Source: Streptomyces violaceusniger Tu 4113
GTDB taxonomy: Bacteria > Actinomycetota > Actinomycetes > Streptomycetales > Streptomycetaceae
Assembly: GCF_000147815.2 (NCBI RefSeq)
Contig: NC_015957.1
Span: forward strand, 2,108,001-2,172,000
Direction of reading: 5' to 3'
Length of the DNA stretch: 64,000 bases
The notes under the pieces: generated by a model
The model's input: the letters and a program-made list of their open reading frames with translations, nothing else
Database searches by the model: none
Told to the model about the DNA's origin: nothing
In this document: positions 25,989 to 35,488 of the stretch, piece by piece
Layout of the letters: each line of letters opens with the position of its first letter
How positions within the stretch are numbered: position 1 is the first letter of the stretch
Translations under genes and position numbers: made by a program

Positions 25989-26585
25989 ATGGCGAAGACC
26001 GGTACGACGACCCAGGGGCTGCGCGCGGCGATCGAGCGCAGCGGCTATTACCCGGCACTCGTGGCCGAAGCGGTGGAGGCCGCCGTGGGTGGTGAGCCCA
26101 TCGTGTCGTACCTGGTCCATCAGGAGACCACCTTCGACGCCAACGAGGTCCGCCGCCATGTCACGGTCCTGGTCCTCACCGGGAACCGCTTCATCGTCAG
26201 CCACACCGACGAGCAGGCCGCGGACGGCACCTCCCCGTCGCCGTACGCCACCACCTCCACCGAGTCCGTGAAGCTCCAGCGGATCTCCTCGGTCGTGCTC
26301 AGCCGGGTCGTGGCCAACCCCGAGTCGTACACGCCGGGCACGCTGCCCCGCGAGGTGGTGCTGACCATCGGCTGGGGGGCCGTCAGCCGTCTCGACCTGG
26401 AGCCCGCCGCCTGCGGCGACCCCAACTGCGAGGCCGACCACGGCTACACGGGCTCGTCCACCGCCGACGACCTCAGCCTGCGCGTCAGCGAGGCGGGGGA
26501 CGGCCCCGACACCGTCCGCCAGACCCTGGCCTTCGCCCAGGCGCTCTCCGAGGCCACCACGGCCACGCCGGACACCGGCCGCTGA
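25989..26585 (+). CDS. DUF5998 family protein
   Basis: A conserved actinobacterial protein of 198 residues and unknown function. It is soluble, with no signal peptide or membrane helix. The N-terminal helix LRAAIERSGYYPALVAEAVEAAV is followed by a beta-rich segment (VSYLVHQETTFDANEVRRHVTVLVLTGNRF) and a Cys pair in ACGDPNCEADHG near residue 145. Its stop overlaps the start of the phosphodiesterase gene by one base, so the two are coupled. ATG at 25989 is preferred over 25980: TAGGAT (25976-25981) ends 7 nt before it, either as a leaderless -10 or as a weak AGGA ribosome site. Confidence 0.82.
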   Translation: MAKTGTTTQGLRAAIERSGYYPALVAEAVEAAVGGEPIVSYLVHQETTFDANEVRRHVTVLVLTGNRFIVSHTDEQAADGTSPSPYATTSTESVKLQRISSVVLSRVVANPESYTPGTLPREVVLTIGWGAVSRLDLEPAACGDPNCEADHGYTGSSTADDLSLRVSEAGDGPDTVRQTLAFAQALSEATTATPDTGR

Positions 26586-27826
26586 TGTCCGGCTCCGCCA
26601 CCGGCCCGCTGCCCTCCGCCGCCTCCTTCTGGCCAGAGCCCACCCCGCTCGACCCCCGCTCCGCCCCCCTGCCGAAGTACGGCACCGGCTCGCTCGCCGA
26701 TCTGCTGCCCGCCGTCGCCGCGGGCCAGGAGGTCCCCGGGCTCTCCTCCGGTCTGGCGCTCGCACCCGCCGACCGCGTCTGCGTCTTCCTGGTCGACGGC
26801 CTCGGCTGGGAGCTGCTGCGCGCCCACCCCGGCGAGGCGCCCTTCCTGACCTCGCTGCTGCCCAGTTCGCTGGGCGGTGCCGGGCAGCCGCTCACCGCGG
26901 GCTTCCCGTCCACCACCGCGACCTCGCTCGCCTCGGTGGGCACCGGCCTGCCTCCCGGCGCCCACGGCCTGCCCGGCTATACGGTGCGGGACCCCGGCAC
27001 CGGCAAACTGATGAACCAGTTGCGCTGGCAGCCCTGGACGGATCCGCACGCCTGGCAGCCGTATCCGACCGTCTTCCAGCTCGCGGACGCCGCGGGCGTG
27101 CACACCTGCCAGGTCTCCGCGCCGACGTTCGCCGAGACCCCGCTCACCAAGATCGCGCTGAGCGGCGGCACCTTCCACGGGCGGCTCACCGGTGAGGAGC
27201 GGATGGACCTCGCGGCCGAGCAACTCGGCGCCGCGGGCCGCTCGCTCGTCTACACGTACTACAGCGAGGTGGACGGCAAGGGGCACCGCTTCGGCGTGGA
27301 CTCGCCCGAGTGGCGTGGTCAGCTCCGCTATGTCGACGGGCTCGCCCAGCGGCTCGCCGAACAGCTCCCGCCCCGCTCGGCGCTCTATGTCACCGCCGAC
27401 CACGGCATGATCGACATCCCCTTCGACCCGGAGTCGCGCATCGACTTCGACGAGGACTGGGAGCTGCGCGCGGGCGTCTCGCTGCTGGGCGGCGAGGGCC
27501 GCGCCCGCCATGTGTACGCCGTCCCCGGCGCCGCGGGCGATGTGCTGGCCGTCTGGCGTGAGGTGCTGGGGGAGCGGATGTGGGTGGCCGGCCGTGACGA
27601 GGCCATCGAGGCGGGCTGGTTCGGCGGGCCCGGCGGTGCCGATGGCGGCGGTAAGGGCGTCGACGACCGGGTCTACCGGCGGATCGGCGATATCGTGGCC
27701 GCCGCATGCGACGACGTCGCGATCGTCGCCTCGCACACCGAGCCGAAGGAGTCCGCCATGGTCGGGCTGCACGGTTCGATGACCCCCGTGGAGCAGTTGG
27801 TGCCGCTCCTCGAAGTACGCTCCTGA
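26585..27826 (+). CDS. Alkaline-phosphatase-superfamily nucleotide pyrophosphatase/phosphodiesterase
   Basis: A 413-residue metal-dependent phosphodiesterase of the NPP type. The metal and nucleophile region reads VFLVDGLGWELL (first Asp) and FPSTTATSLASVGTG, with the nucleophilic Thr around residue 104. Later metal ligands are in YYSEVDGKGHRFG and TADHGMIDIP, and a final His in VASHTEPKESAMVGLHGSM. No signal peptide is evident, so it is probably cytoplasmic. It is translationally coupled to the DUF5998 gene and followed closely by thymidine kinase, consistent with a nucleotide-metabolism cluster. The substrate is not determinable. Confidence 0.88.
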   Translation: MSGSATGPLPSAASFWPEPTPLDPRSAPLPKYGTGSLADLLPAVAAGQEVPGLSSGLALAPADRVCVFLVDGLGWELLRAHPGEAPFLTSLLPSSLGGAGQPLTAGFPSTTATSLASVGTGLPPGAHGLPGYTVRDPGTGKLMNQLRWQPWTDPHAWQPYPTVFQLADAAGVHTCQVSAPTFAETPLTKIALSGGTFHGRLTGEERMDLAAEQLGAAGRSLVYTYYSEVDGKGHRFGVDSPEWRGQLRYVDGLAQRLAEQLPPRSALYVTADHGMIDIPFDPESRIDFDEDWELRAGVSLLGGEGRARHVYAVPGAAGDVLAVWREVLGERMWVAGRDEAIEAGWFGGPGGADGGGKGVDDRVYRRIGDIVAAACDDVAIVASHTEPKESAMVGLHGSMTPVEQLVPLLEVRS

Positions 27827-27869
27827 GCACCCCCGTTCACCCCCGCCCTACGAAAGGCTCCGCTTCCCC

Positions 27870-28514
27870 ATGCCCGAGCTGGTGTTCTTTTCCGGAACGA
27901 TGGACTGCGGAAAGAGCACCCTCGCTCTGCAGATCCAGCACAACCGCTCGGCGCGAGGGCTCCAGGGCATGATCTACACCCGGGACGACCGGGCGGGCGA
28001 GGGCAAGCTCTCCTCCCGGCTGGGTCTTGCCACCGAGGCGGTCGAGGTCGCCGACGACCTGGACTTCTACGACCATGTGGTCCAGGCGCTGACCGCCGGG
28101 GGCCGGGTCGACTACGTCATCGTGGACGAGGCGCAGTTCCTGATTCCGCCGCAGATCGACCAACTCGCCCGGGTGGTCGACGACCTGGAGCTGGACGTCT
28201 TCGCCTTCGGCATCACCACCGACTTCCGCAGCAAGCTCTTCCCCGGCTCCCAGCGCCTGGTGGAGCTCGCCGACCGGGTGGAGGTGCTGCAGGTGGAGGC
28301 GCTGTGCTGGTGCGGCGCCCGGGCGACGCACAACGCCCGTACCGTCGGCGGCCAGATGGTCGTCGAGGGCGCCCAGGTCGTCGTGGGCGACGTCAACCGG
28401 CCGGAGAGCGAGGTCGGTTACGAGGTGCTGTGCCGACGTCACCACCGGCGCCGGGTGACGGCCGCCGGAGCGCGCGCCGCCGCCCTGTCGCCGGATGTGC
28501 TGCCCGTCGACTGA
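27870..28514 (+). CDS. tdk: Thymidine kinase
   Basis: A 214-residue type II thymidine kinase that salvages thymidine to dTMP. The Walker A loop is SGTMDCGKST (8-17) and the Walker B/DEAQF segment is VIVDEAQFLIP (about 88-98). The lasso zinc site is indicated by CWCGA (about 149) and CRRHH (about 188). Length and motif order are normal. It lies 43 bases after the phosphodiesterase gene, probably on the same transcript, and converges with the VOC gene. Confidence 0.96.
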   Translation: MPELVFFSGTMDCGKSTLALQIQHNRSARGLQGMIYTRDDRAGEGKLSSRLGLATEAVEVADDLDFYDHVVQALTAGGRVDYVIVDEAQFLIPPQIDQLARVVDDLELDVFAFGITTDFRSKLFPGSQRLVELADRVEVLQVEALCWCGARATHNARTVGGQMVVEGAQVVVGDVNRPESEVGYEVLCRRHHRRRVTAAGARAAALSPDVLPVD

Positions 28515-28541
28515 GGGGTGCCCTGCTGATCAGCCCCTCAG
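28511..28541. terminator. Candidate hairpin at the thymidine kinase stop codon
   Basis: An 8-bp stem (CTGAGGGG, 28511-28518, with CCCCTCAG, 28534-28541) that includes the tdk stop codon and faces the convergent VOC gene. There is no T-run. Confidence 0.4.
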
Positions 28542-28569
28542 CACCTGGCCCTCCGGCCGGCGCTCCCGG

Positions 28570-29343
28570 CTATCCCTCGGCGCGCCGTACGACGGTGAAG
28601 GCGGCGCCTTCCGGGTCCCGCACCGTGGCCCGGTGGCCGGTCGCTCCCCGCGACGGCGGCCGCACCAACTGACCGCCCAGCTCGGTCACCCGGCGCACCG
28701 TGTCGTCCACATCCTCCACCGCGAAGTGCGTCATCCAGTACGGGCCCCGGTCGCGCGGCAGGGCGTCGCCCACGCTCTGGATCGCGCAGACCGGCCGGCC
28801 GTCCAGATGCAGGGTGCGGCAGCCGGGCTCCTCCCCGGCCGTCGTCTCCGCCTGGTAGCCGAAGACCATCCGGTAGAACTTGTGGACCCCGGTGCCCTCG
28901 CGGGTCAGCAGCTCGTGCCAGACCGGGGTGCCCGGCGCCCCGGTCTCCTCCGCCGTGTACGTGGACTCCTGCCACACCCCGAACACCGCGCCCTCGGGGT
29001 CGGCGGCGATCAGCGTCCGGCCGGCCTCGTCGGCGTCCAGCGGGCCCACCGCCACGGTGCCGCCACAGGCGCGGATCATCTCGGCGGTCTCATCGGCGTC
29101 GTCGGACGCCAGATAGGTCGTCCAGGCCACGGGCAAATGGCGTTCCGGAGGCAGCTCGCTCAACCCGGCGACCGGCCGGCCGCCCTGGACCGCGCGGACG
29201 TACGCGCCGAGCTGCTGTGGGCCCGGTGTGAACTCCCAGCCGAACAGGGAGTGGTAGAAGTCCTGTGTCGCGGCAAGGCTGTGCACCATCAGACTCGTCC
29301 AGCAGGGCGTGCCCGGTGTGCGCCGAGTCGCTGCCTCGGTCAT
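28570..29343 (-). CDS. VOC superfamily protein with two glyoxalase-like domains
   Basis: A 257-residue protein made of two tandem vicinal-oxygen-chelate modules: about 8-125 (TPCWTSLMVHSLAATQDFYHSLFGWEF) and 135-255 (TPVWHELLTREGTGVHKFYRMVFGYQ). This class includes dioxygenases, glyoxalases and small-molecule binding or resistance proteins, and the sequence does not say which. ATG at 29343 is preceded by GAGGAGAG. It is divergent from the rhodanese gene and shows no operon partner. Confidence 0.85.
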   Translation of the reverse strand: MTEAATRRTPGTPCWTSLMVHSLAATQDFYHSLFGWEFTPGPQQLGAYVRAVQGGRPVAGLSELPPERHLPVAWTTYLASDDADETAEMIRACGGTVAVGPLDADEAGRTLIAADPEGAVFGVWQESTYTAEETGAPGTPVWHELLTREGTGVHKFYRMVFGYQAETTAGEEPGCRTLHLDGRPVCAIQSVGDALPRDRGPYWMTHFAVEDVDDTVRRVTELGGQLVRPPSRGATGHRATVRDPEGAAFTVVRRAEG

Positions 29344-29630
29344 ACGTCAATCTCTCCTCGGACCATCGTGGTGGACATGCGGCCCCGGGCCGGTCGGCGG
29401 CGCGGGGCGGTCGTGCGGAGGTGCTGATGCGGGGGGCCCGACCGATGTTTTCACCACCTGTCGCACATGGCGCCCTGGCGGAACCGCAATTCGCCGTGCC
29501 CCGCAGCAGAATGTCTGAATTACTACCGCATGTCCGTTTCGGCTTCATTGCGGTCTGGTGTCACCCAGCCATACACCGGGTGACCGGGTGGTCCAATCGA
29601 CGCAGAGATATCTACGCAAGGATGGTTCCT

Positions 29631-30467
29631 ATGCATGCCATCATCACCGCATCCGATCTCATGAGTGAGCTGGCGGAGGAGCAGCCTCCGCTCCTGCTCG
29701 ATGTGCGCTGGCAACTCGGCGGGCCGCCTGGCCGCCCCGCATACGAGGCGGGGCATCTGCCCGGTGCCGTCTACGTCGATCTCGACACCGAACTCGCGGC
29801 CCCGCCCGGAAAGACCGGCCGCCACCCCCTGCCCGATCTTTCCGCGTTCGCGGTCGCGATGCGCCGGGCCGGAGTGAGCCAGGACCGGCGCGTAGTGGCG
29901 TACGACGGCGGACAGGGGTGGGCCGCGGCGCGCGCGTGGTGGCTGCTGCGCTGGGCGGGGCATCCGTCCGTCAGGGTGCTCGACGGAGGTCTGCCCGCCT
30001 GGACGGCGGTCGGCGGCGCCCTGTCCACCGATGAACCGGACGCGACCGAGGGCGACTTCGTCCCGCGGCCAGGGGCCATGCCACTGCTGGAGGCGGACGA
30101 TGCGGCGTCGCTCGCGCGGCGCGGGGTGCTGCTGGACGCGCGCGCGGGCGAGCGCTACCGGGGCGAGGTCGAGCCCATCGACCCCGTCGGCGGCCATATC
30201 CCGGGCGCGGTCTCCGCCCCCACGGTGGAGAACGTCACCGCCGACGGTCACTTCCTGCCCGCCGACCGGCTGGCCGAGCGGTTCGCGGCCCTGGGCGCCA
30301 CCGAGGACGCCGAGGTCGGGGTGTACTGCGGCTCCGGGGTCTCGGCCGCGCACCAGGTCCTGGCGCTGGCCGTCGCGGGCGTTCCGGCGGCCCTGTACGT
30401 CGGTTCCTGGAGCGAATGGTCCTCGGACGGCGGCCGTCCGGTGGCCACCGGCCCCGAGCGGGGCTGA
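29631..30467 (+). CDS. Sulfurtransferase (two-domain rhodanese, SseA type)
   Basis: A 278-residue cytoplasmic sulfurtransferase with two rhodanese modules. The first (about 5-125) is structural; it keeps ARAWWLLRWAGHPSVRVLDGG but no catalytic cysteine. The second (about 150-275) has the active loop CGSGVSA with Cys233, and CRXGX[T/S]-like geometry typical of thiosulfate or 3-mercaptopyruvate sulfurtransferases. ATG at 29631 is supported by AAGGA (29618-29622), 8 nt upstream. The gene converges with sepH across a strong terminator. Confidence 0.92.
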   Translation: MHAIITASDLMSELAEEQPPLLLDVRWQLGGPPGRPAYEAGHLPGAVYVDLDTELAAPPGKTGRHPLPDLSAFAVAMRRAGVSQDRRVVAYDGGQGWAAARAWWLLRWAGHPSVRVLDGGLPAWTAVGGALSTDEPDATEGDFVPRPGAMPLLEADDAASLARRGVLLDARAGERYRGEVEPIDPVGGHIPGAVSAPTVENVTADGHFLPADRLAERFAALGATEDAEVGVYCGSGVSAAHQVLALAVAGVPAALYVGSWSEWSSDGGRPVATGPERG

Positions 30468-30475
30468 ACACGCCG

Positions 30476-30512
30476 CCGGGCCCTGCCGCCGGCGTGCGGT
30501 GGCAGGGCCCGG
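30476..30512. terminator. Terminator between the sulfurtransferase gene and sepH
   Basis: A perfect 12-bp stem (CCGGGCCCTGCC, 30476-30487, with 30501-30512) and a 13-nt loop between converging genes. Confidence 0.8.
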
Positions 30513-30557
30513 ATCGGCCGCCGCCGGCCGTGGTGCGGCCGGCGGCTTCCTCCGCTG

Positions 30558-31607
30558 CTACTCCTGCTTCTTGCGGCGGGTGCCGAAGACGATCTCGTCC
30601 CAGCTCGGCACCGCGGCCCGGCGGCCCGGGCGGACGCCGTCCGCCTCCGCCTGCCGGTCCGTCGTACCGGTCAGCCGGTCGCGGTGGCCCGCCACCGAAC
30701 GCGGCATCAGCACATCCGCGTACGCCGAACCCGCGCTCGCCGCGGAGGCGGGCGGCTCGACGGCCTCCGGCTCCTCGTCGGGCTCCTCCGGCGGAGCGGC
30801 CGACGCGACCGGCGCCTCCGGCACGACCATGTCGCCCCGGAAGTTGGGCACGGCCTCCAGCAGGCTGGTGAGCGAGTCCCGCTCACCGAGACCGTCGTCC
30901 AGCGAGGCGGACGCGGGCGTGGCCGCCGGGGAGTCGTCGTCGAAGCGCTCGGACGACGGCCGGTCGCGGTCCCGATCCCGGTCCCGCGGCAGCCGGGCGA
31001 TCCGCGGCACGAACGGGAAGCTGGGCTCGGGCGTGTCGTCGGCCTCGCCGATCAGCGCCCGCGCCTCGTCGTCCACCGCCTGGACCAGCCGCCGGGGCGG
31101 GTCGTAGGTCCAGCTCGCCGAGTGCGGCTCACCGGCGACCCGGTAGACCAGCAGCACCTCCCAGGTGCCGTCGTCGCGCCGCCAGGAGTCCCACTGCGTG
31201 GTGTCCTTCTCGGCGCCGCGCAGCAGCAGCCGCTCCGCTACGGCCTCGCCGAGCTGCGGTCCGGTGTTCTCGCCGGGGCGGCGCACGGGAGTCTTACGGG
31301 CGCGCTCGGCCATGAAGGCGCGCTCCGCGAGCACCGGGCCCTCGAAGCGCCGCACGCGATCGACAGGGATGCCCGCCATCTGCGCGACCTCTTCGGCGGT
31401 GGCGCCGGCACGTATACGGGCCTGGATGTCACGGGGCCGCAGATGGCTCTCGACCTCGATCTCGATCTGGCCGAGCCGAGCGCGGTCATTGCGCACCGCG
31501 GCGCGCAGTCGCTCGTCGATGGGAAGCGTGTACTCCGTGCTGTCCGCAGCCTTGAGCACCAGCCGTGTGCCGTCGTTGCTGACGGCCACGACACGCAGTT
31601 CGGGCAT
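30558..31607 (-). CDS. sepH: Septation protein SepH (DUF3071)
   Basis: A 349-residue cell-division protein. The conserved N-terminal DUF3071 (about 1-165) contains a helix-turn-helix-like segment (ATAEEVAQMAGIPVDRVRRFEGP, about 68-90) and DTTQWDSWRRDDGTWEVLLVY. The C-terminal half is disordered, acidic and Ala/Pro-rich, and ends with a conserved PSWDEIVFGTRRKK motif. In Streptomyces SepH binds FtsZ directly and promotes Z-ring formation during sporulation septation. ATG at 31607 follows GGAGG (about 31613-31617); the in-frame start at 31640 would place that ribosome site inside the gene. Confidence 0.95.
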   Translation of the reverse strand: MPELRVVAVSNDGTRLVLKAADSTEYTLPIDERLRAAVRNDRARLGQIEIEVESHLRPRDIQARIRAGATAEEVAQMAGIPVDRVRRFEGPVLAERAFMAERARKTPVRRPGENTGPQLGEAVAERLLLRGAEKDTTQWDSWRRDDGTWEVLLVYRVAGEPHSASWTYDPPRRLVQAVDDEARALIGEADDTPEPSFPFVPRIARLPRDRDRDRDRPSSERFDDDSPAATPASASLDDGLGERDSLTSLLEAVPNFRGDMVVPEAPVASAAPPEEPDEEPEAVEPPASAASAGSAYADVLMPRSVAGHRDRLTGTTDRQAEADGVRPGRRAAVPSWDEIVFGTRRKKQE

Positions 31608-31996
31608 GGGAACCTCCCGGGTGGTGCCTGCCGACGTCACGGTTGCGTCGCTGCTCTCCCGCTAGACGAGTGTGGCCTGCCCGGGTGCAGCCTGCCACAA
31701 CTTTGCCGAGTTGCCCGGGCCGGTTGGTTGCCGCCTTCTGACCCCTCCCGCTGGGTCCGGGCGGCCGGACGGGAAAGCGGGGCCAGGGCTCGCCACAGTA
31801 CTCCATTCGGGCCGCTCGGGTGGAGCGGCACGCCAGCCGAGTTCATGGCCGGAAGGGGGACCGGAGCCTGAATCCTTCGAAGTAAGGCCCAATTTGGGTG
31901 GCAAGTTTCACAGAAACGACAGAATCGGAACGATCTGCTTCGTTTATCGGTCACTTCTCCCTGCAGGCTGGAACGAATGTCCAAGCGAGGCGGTAG
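31608..31996. other. Divergent intergenic region upstream of sepH
   Basis: 389 bases with no supported gene, separating sepH from a divergent membrane-protein gene. The stretch 31880-31960 is relatively AT-rich and likely holds the promoters. On the minus strand a TAAA followed after 13 bases by TCCGATTC is visible, but it does not fit the 15-bp spacing of WhiG promoters. Confidence 0.4.
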
Positions 31997-32830
31997 ATGC
32001 ACGGCAACGCCGACGGCGACCGACAACACAAAAGCGGACGGATCGAGCTGAGCGTGGCCCATGTGGCCGGCAGCGCGCTGGCGGCCATCGCCGCCGCGGT
32101 CCTCGCCTCCAAACTGGGCGTCTACGGGACGATCCTGGGCGCCGGTGTGATGAGCGTGGTGGCGACCGCGGGCGGCACCGTCTTCCAGCACCTGTTCCAC
32201 CGCACCGGTGAGCAGATCAAGGAGGTGCGGGTCCAGACGGTGCCCCGGCGGCCCGCCGGGCCCGTCACGCTCCGGCGGAAGGGGGCGGCCGACGAGTACG
32301 GCGAGCCGACCACGCACGGCACCCGGCTGCGCGGGAGGCGGCGCCACGTCCTCGGGGCGCTGGCGGTCTTCGTCACCGCCATGAGCGTCATCACGGGGAT
32401 CGAGATGTACTCCGGAGGCCCGGTGTCCAACGTCTGGGGGGAGAGCCGGAGCGGAACCACCGTCAGCGACGGCGTGAGCGGCTCCTCCGGGTCGCAGTCC
32501 ACCCCCGGCCCCTCGCGCCGCGGCCCGGCCGCCCCGTCCCGGAACCCCGGCGCCTCCTGGGGTGGCGGCGATCCGACACCGTCCCCGCGCACCTCCCGCG
32601 GGGACGGCGCGGCCGACGCGTCGACCGCACCGACGCCCGGTTCGTCCGGAACGTCCGGGTCCGGCAAGGGCTCCGGCCCCGAGGGCGGCACCGGTGGCAC
32701 GGCCGCGCCCGGCACCTCCGCGCCCGCCACCCCCGGCCCGTCCCGGACCCCGTCCGGCGGTGCCACGGAGAGCGGAACGGATGGTTCCGGTGATGCCACG
32801 CCCACGCCCGGCGCCACCGACGGGCCGTGA
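31997..32830 (+). CDS. Membrane protein with Ser/Gly/Pro-rich extracellular tail
   Basis: A 277-residue protein of unknown function. Two hydrophobic helix regions near 20-62 (VAHVAGSALAAIAAAVLASKLGVYGTILGAGVMSVVATAGG) and a third at about 119-138 bracket a basic cytoplasmic loop. The last 130 residues are low-complexity Ser/Gly/Thr/Pro, which by topology probably lie outside the cell. ATG at 31997 follows a GAGG element. The stop is 4 bases from the converging lactone-oxidase stop. No enzymatic motif is seen. Confidence 0.75.
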   Translation: MHGNADGDRQHKSGRIELSVAHVAGSALAAIAAAVLASKLGVYGTILGAGVMSVVATAGGTVFQHLFHRTGEQIKEVRVQTVPRRPAGPVTLRRKGAADEYGEPTTHGTRLRGRRRHVLGALAVFVTAMSVITGIEMYSGGPVSNVWGESRSGTTVSDGVSGSSGSQSTPGPSRRGPAAPSRNPGASWGGGDPTPSPRTSRGDGAADASTAPTPGSSGTSGSGKGSGPEGGTGGTAAPGTSAPATPGPSRTPSGGATESGTDGSGDATPTPGATDGP

Positions 32831-32834
32831 CGCG

Positions 32835-34166
32835 TCAGTCGCCCAGCACCCGCCGCAGATAGTCGTTGGAGAACAGCCGGTCCGGGTCCAGCCGGTCGCG
32901 TACCGCCGTGAACTCCCCGAACCGCGGATAGACCCCGGACAGGTAGCCGGCGTCGCGGCTGTGCAGCTTGCCCCAGTGCGGACGGCCGCCGTGGGCGATC
33001 ATGATCTGCTCGGCCGCCGTGAAGTACGCCCGGTGCGGGGTGCCCCGGTACAGATGGACGGCGATGTACGCGGTCTCGCGCCCGGAGGCGGTGGACAGCG
33101 TGATGTCGTCGGCGGGCGCGGTGCGCACCTCCACCGGGAAGCTGACCCGCAGTCCGGACCGGTCGACGGTCGATTTGAGCTCGCGCAGCACGGTGACCGC
33201 GGCCTCGCGCGGCACGGCGTACTCCATCTCCAGGAAGCGCACTCGGCGCGGAGAGGTGAAGACTTTGTAAGGGATGTCCGTGTAGGTCCGGGCAGAGAGG
33301 GCGCGGCTGGAGATTTTGGCGATTCCGGGGATGGTGGCGGGGACCGCCCGGCCCACCGAACAGGCCACCTGGAAGATGCCGTTGGACAGCAGCTCGTCGT
33401 CCACCCAGCCGCTGACCCGGCCCACCGGGGCGGCAGGGCCGGTGCTGCGGTTGTTGCGCTTGGTGTTGCAGTTGCCGGTGTGCGGGAACCAGTAGAACTC
33501 GAAGTGCTCGTTCTCGGTCACGAGCCTTTCGAAATCGGCCATGACGCGGTCGAAGGGCATCGGTTCCTCGCGCGCGGTGAGCAGGAACTCCGGTTCCACG
33601 GCGAAGGTGATCGCGCTGACCACGCCGAGCGCGCCGAGCCCGATCCGGGCGGCCGCGAAGATCTCCGGGTTCTCCTCCGCCGAGCAGCGCAGCACCGAAC
33701 CGTCCGCCGTCACCAGCTCCAGGCCCTTGATCTGGGCGGCGATCGAGGCGCTGTCCCGGCCGGTGCCGTGAGTGCCGGTGGCGGTCGCCCCGGCCACGGT
33801 CTGCTCCATGATGTCGCCCATATTGGCCAGCGACAGCCCATGGGCCGACAGCGTCTCGTTGAGCTGCCAAAGCGGGGTGCCGGCCGCGACGGTCACGGTC
33901 CCCGCCTCGCGGTCCAGCCCGCGCACGCCCGCCATGCGGTCGGGGCGTATCAGCAGCCCGTCGGTGGCGGCCGTGGTGGTGAAGGAGTGCCCGGAGCCCA
34001 CCGCCTTCACCTTCAGCCCCTCCGCCGCCGCCCGGCGGACCACCTCGGCGAGCTCCTGAGTGGACGACGGCGCGACGCTCCGCACCGGGCGGGCCGTCAC
34101 ATTCCCCGCCCAGTTACGCCACACGCTGCTCCGTACGGTCTTCATGGTCTTGACGGCCATCCGCAC
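32835..34166 (-). CDS. FAD-linked D-arabinono-1,4-lactone oxidase family protein
   Basis: A 443-residue flavoprotein oxidase of the VAO/ALO type. The FAD-binding domain (about 25-195) carries VKAVGSGHSFT, the region where family members attach FAD to histidine, and TGTHGTG. The C-terminal ALO domain ends with RPHWGKLHSRDAGYL, matching the HWxK active-site motif. It oxidises a sugar lactone or alditol; the exact substrate is unknown. The gene overlaps the end of the upstream MFS gene by about 50 bases, so it is translationally coupled. GTG at 34166 follows GGAGGGG by 4 nt; ATG at 34160 is also possible. Confidence 0.88.
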   Translation of the reverse strand: MRMAVKTMKTVRSSVWRNWAGNVTARPVRSVAPSSTQELAEVVRRAAAEGLKVKAVGSGHSFTTTAATDGLLIRPDRMAGVRGLDREAGTVTVAAGTPLWQLNETLSAHGLSLANMGDIMEQTVAGATATGTHGTGRDSASIAAQIKGLELVTADGSVLRCSAEENPEIFAAARIGLGALGVVSAITFAVEPEFLLTAREEPMPFDRVMADFERLVTENEHFEFYWFPHTGNCNTKRNNRSTGPAAPVGRVSGWVDDELLSNGIFQVACSVGRAVPATIPGIAKISSRALSARTYTDIPYKVFTSPRRVRFLEMEYAVPREAAVTVLRELKSTVDRSGLRVSFPVEVRTAPADDITLSTASGRETAYIAVHLYRGTPHRAYFTAAEQIMIAHGGRPHWGKLHSRDAGYLSGVYPRFGEFTAVRDRLDPDRLFSNDYLRRVLGD

Positions 34167-35370
34167 CCGACCCCTCCCGCTGTGGCGCCGGCCGGAGCCG
34201 GCGGTACCCGAGGAACGCCACCGCCGCCGCGAACACCCCGGCCACGGCCGGCACCGCGTACCCCGCCCGGGCGCCGGCCGCGTCCACCACCCATCCGGCG
34301 GCCGACGAGCCGAGCGCCACCCCGACCGCGAGCCCGGTGCTCACCCAGGTCATCCCCTCGGTCAGATGCGCGCGTGGTACGTGGCGTTCGACGAGGGCCA
34401 TGGTGGTGACCATCGTGGGTGCGATGGCCAGGCCCGCGACGAAGAGCGCCACGGCCAGGAACGGCAGGTTCCCGACCAGTTGGAGCGGGATCATACTCAC
34501 GGCGATCGCACAAATACCCCACAACCAACGACGGGATGCCGATCCGCTCAGCCGCAGCAGCCCGAAGACCGCGCCCGCGAGACAGGAGCCCAGCGCGTAC
34601 ACCGCCAGGACCAGGCTCGCCGCGCCCTTGTGGCCCTCGTCCTCGGCGAAGGCCACCGTCACCACGTCGATCGCCCCGAAGATGGCGCCGGTCGCCACGA
34701 AGGTGACCACCAGCACCTGGAGCCCGCGCGAGCGCAGCGCCGAACGGCCGGTGTGCTGCCCGCGCGGATGCGGTACGGGCTCGGTGGCCCGCTGCGCGGT
34801 CAGCGAGAAGACCCCGGCCGCCAGGAAGCAGGCGGCAAGCAGCGGGCCCGCCTCCGGGAACCAGGTGGTGGACAGTCCGATCGAGATGACCGGCCCGAGG
34901 ATGAAGCAGACCTCGTCGACGATCGACTCCCAGGCGTACGCGGCGTGCAGCTCGCGCGGGGAGTCCCCGTAGATCGCCGCCCAGCGGGCCCGCACCATGG
35001 AGCCCACACTGGGCACACAGCCGGCCCCGGCGGCGAAGACGAACAGCGTCCAGTCCGGCCAGCCCCGGTGCGCGCTCAGCAGCAGTCCGCAGACGGCGGT
35101 GAGCGCCACGAGGGTCGCCGGGCGCAGCACCCGGCGCTGTCCGTGCCGGTCGACCAGCCGGGATATCTGCGGGCCGATGGAGGCGGCGGAGAGCGCCAGC
35201 ATGGCCGACAGGGCGCCCGCCAGCCCGTACCGGCCGGTGAGTTCGGAGACCATGGTGACCACGCCGATGCCCGCCATGGACAGCGTCATCCGCCCGAGGA
35301 AGCCGGCCGCGGAGAACCCCTTGGTTCCGGGGGCGGCGAAGATCGCACGATAGGGGCTGGTACTGGGCAA
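34114..35370 (-). CDS. Major facilitator superfamily transporter
   Basis: A 418-residue permease with about 12 transmembrane helices in two halves joined by a loop near residues 195-212. The cytoplasmic loop motif [15 protein letters not shown] (after helix 2) is the MFS signature. No substrate-specific motif is recognised. Drug or sugar-derivative export is possible given its coupling to the downstream lactone oxidase, whose start lies inside its last 53 bases. It is divergent from the ferrochelatase gene, 118 bases away. Confidence 0.87.
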   Translation of the reverse strand: MPSTSPYRAIFAAPGTKGFSAAGFLGRMTLSMAGIGVVTMVSELTGRYGLAGALSAMLALSAASIGPQISRLVDRHGQRRVLRPATLVALTAVCGLLLSAHRGWPDWTLFVFAAGAGCVPSVGSMVRARWAAIYGDSPRELHAAYAWESIVDEVCFILGPVISIGLSTTWFPEAGPLLAACFLAAGVFSLTAQRATEPVPHPRGQHTGRSALRSRGLQVLVVTFVATGAIFGAIDVVTVAFAEDEGHKGAASLVLAVYALGSCLAGAVFGLLRLSGSASRRWLWGICAIAVSMIPLQLVGNLPFLAVALFVAGLAIAPTMVTTMALVERHVPRAHLTEGMTWVSTGLAVGVALGSSAAGWVVDAAGARAGYAVPAVAGVFAAAVAFLGYRRLRPAPQREGSGADGRQDHEDRTEQRVA

Positions 35371-35488
35371 GGCAGGCTCCGCCGTGAGCAGGGTAAGGAT
35401 CGTACGAGCTGATACAGATTACGGGCATGTCCCTGGTGCGCGCAGGGCCGTTTCCCGCCTGTCAGCGGCTGGTGGCAGGATCGGAAGC

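Noticed and set aside
26585..28514. Frameshift between the DUF5998, phosphodiesterase and tdk genes
   Set aside because: The one-base TGATG overlap and the 43-base gap are normal operon spacing, and all three proteins are full length.
31890..31950. TAAA...TCCGATTC on the minus strand upstream of sepH as a WhiG promoter
   Set aside because: The spacing is about 13 instead of 15 and the -10 matches poorly.
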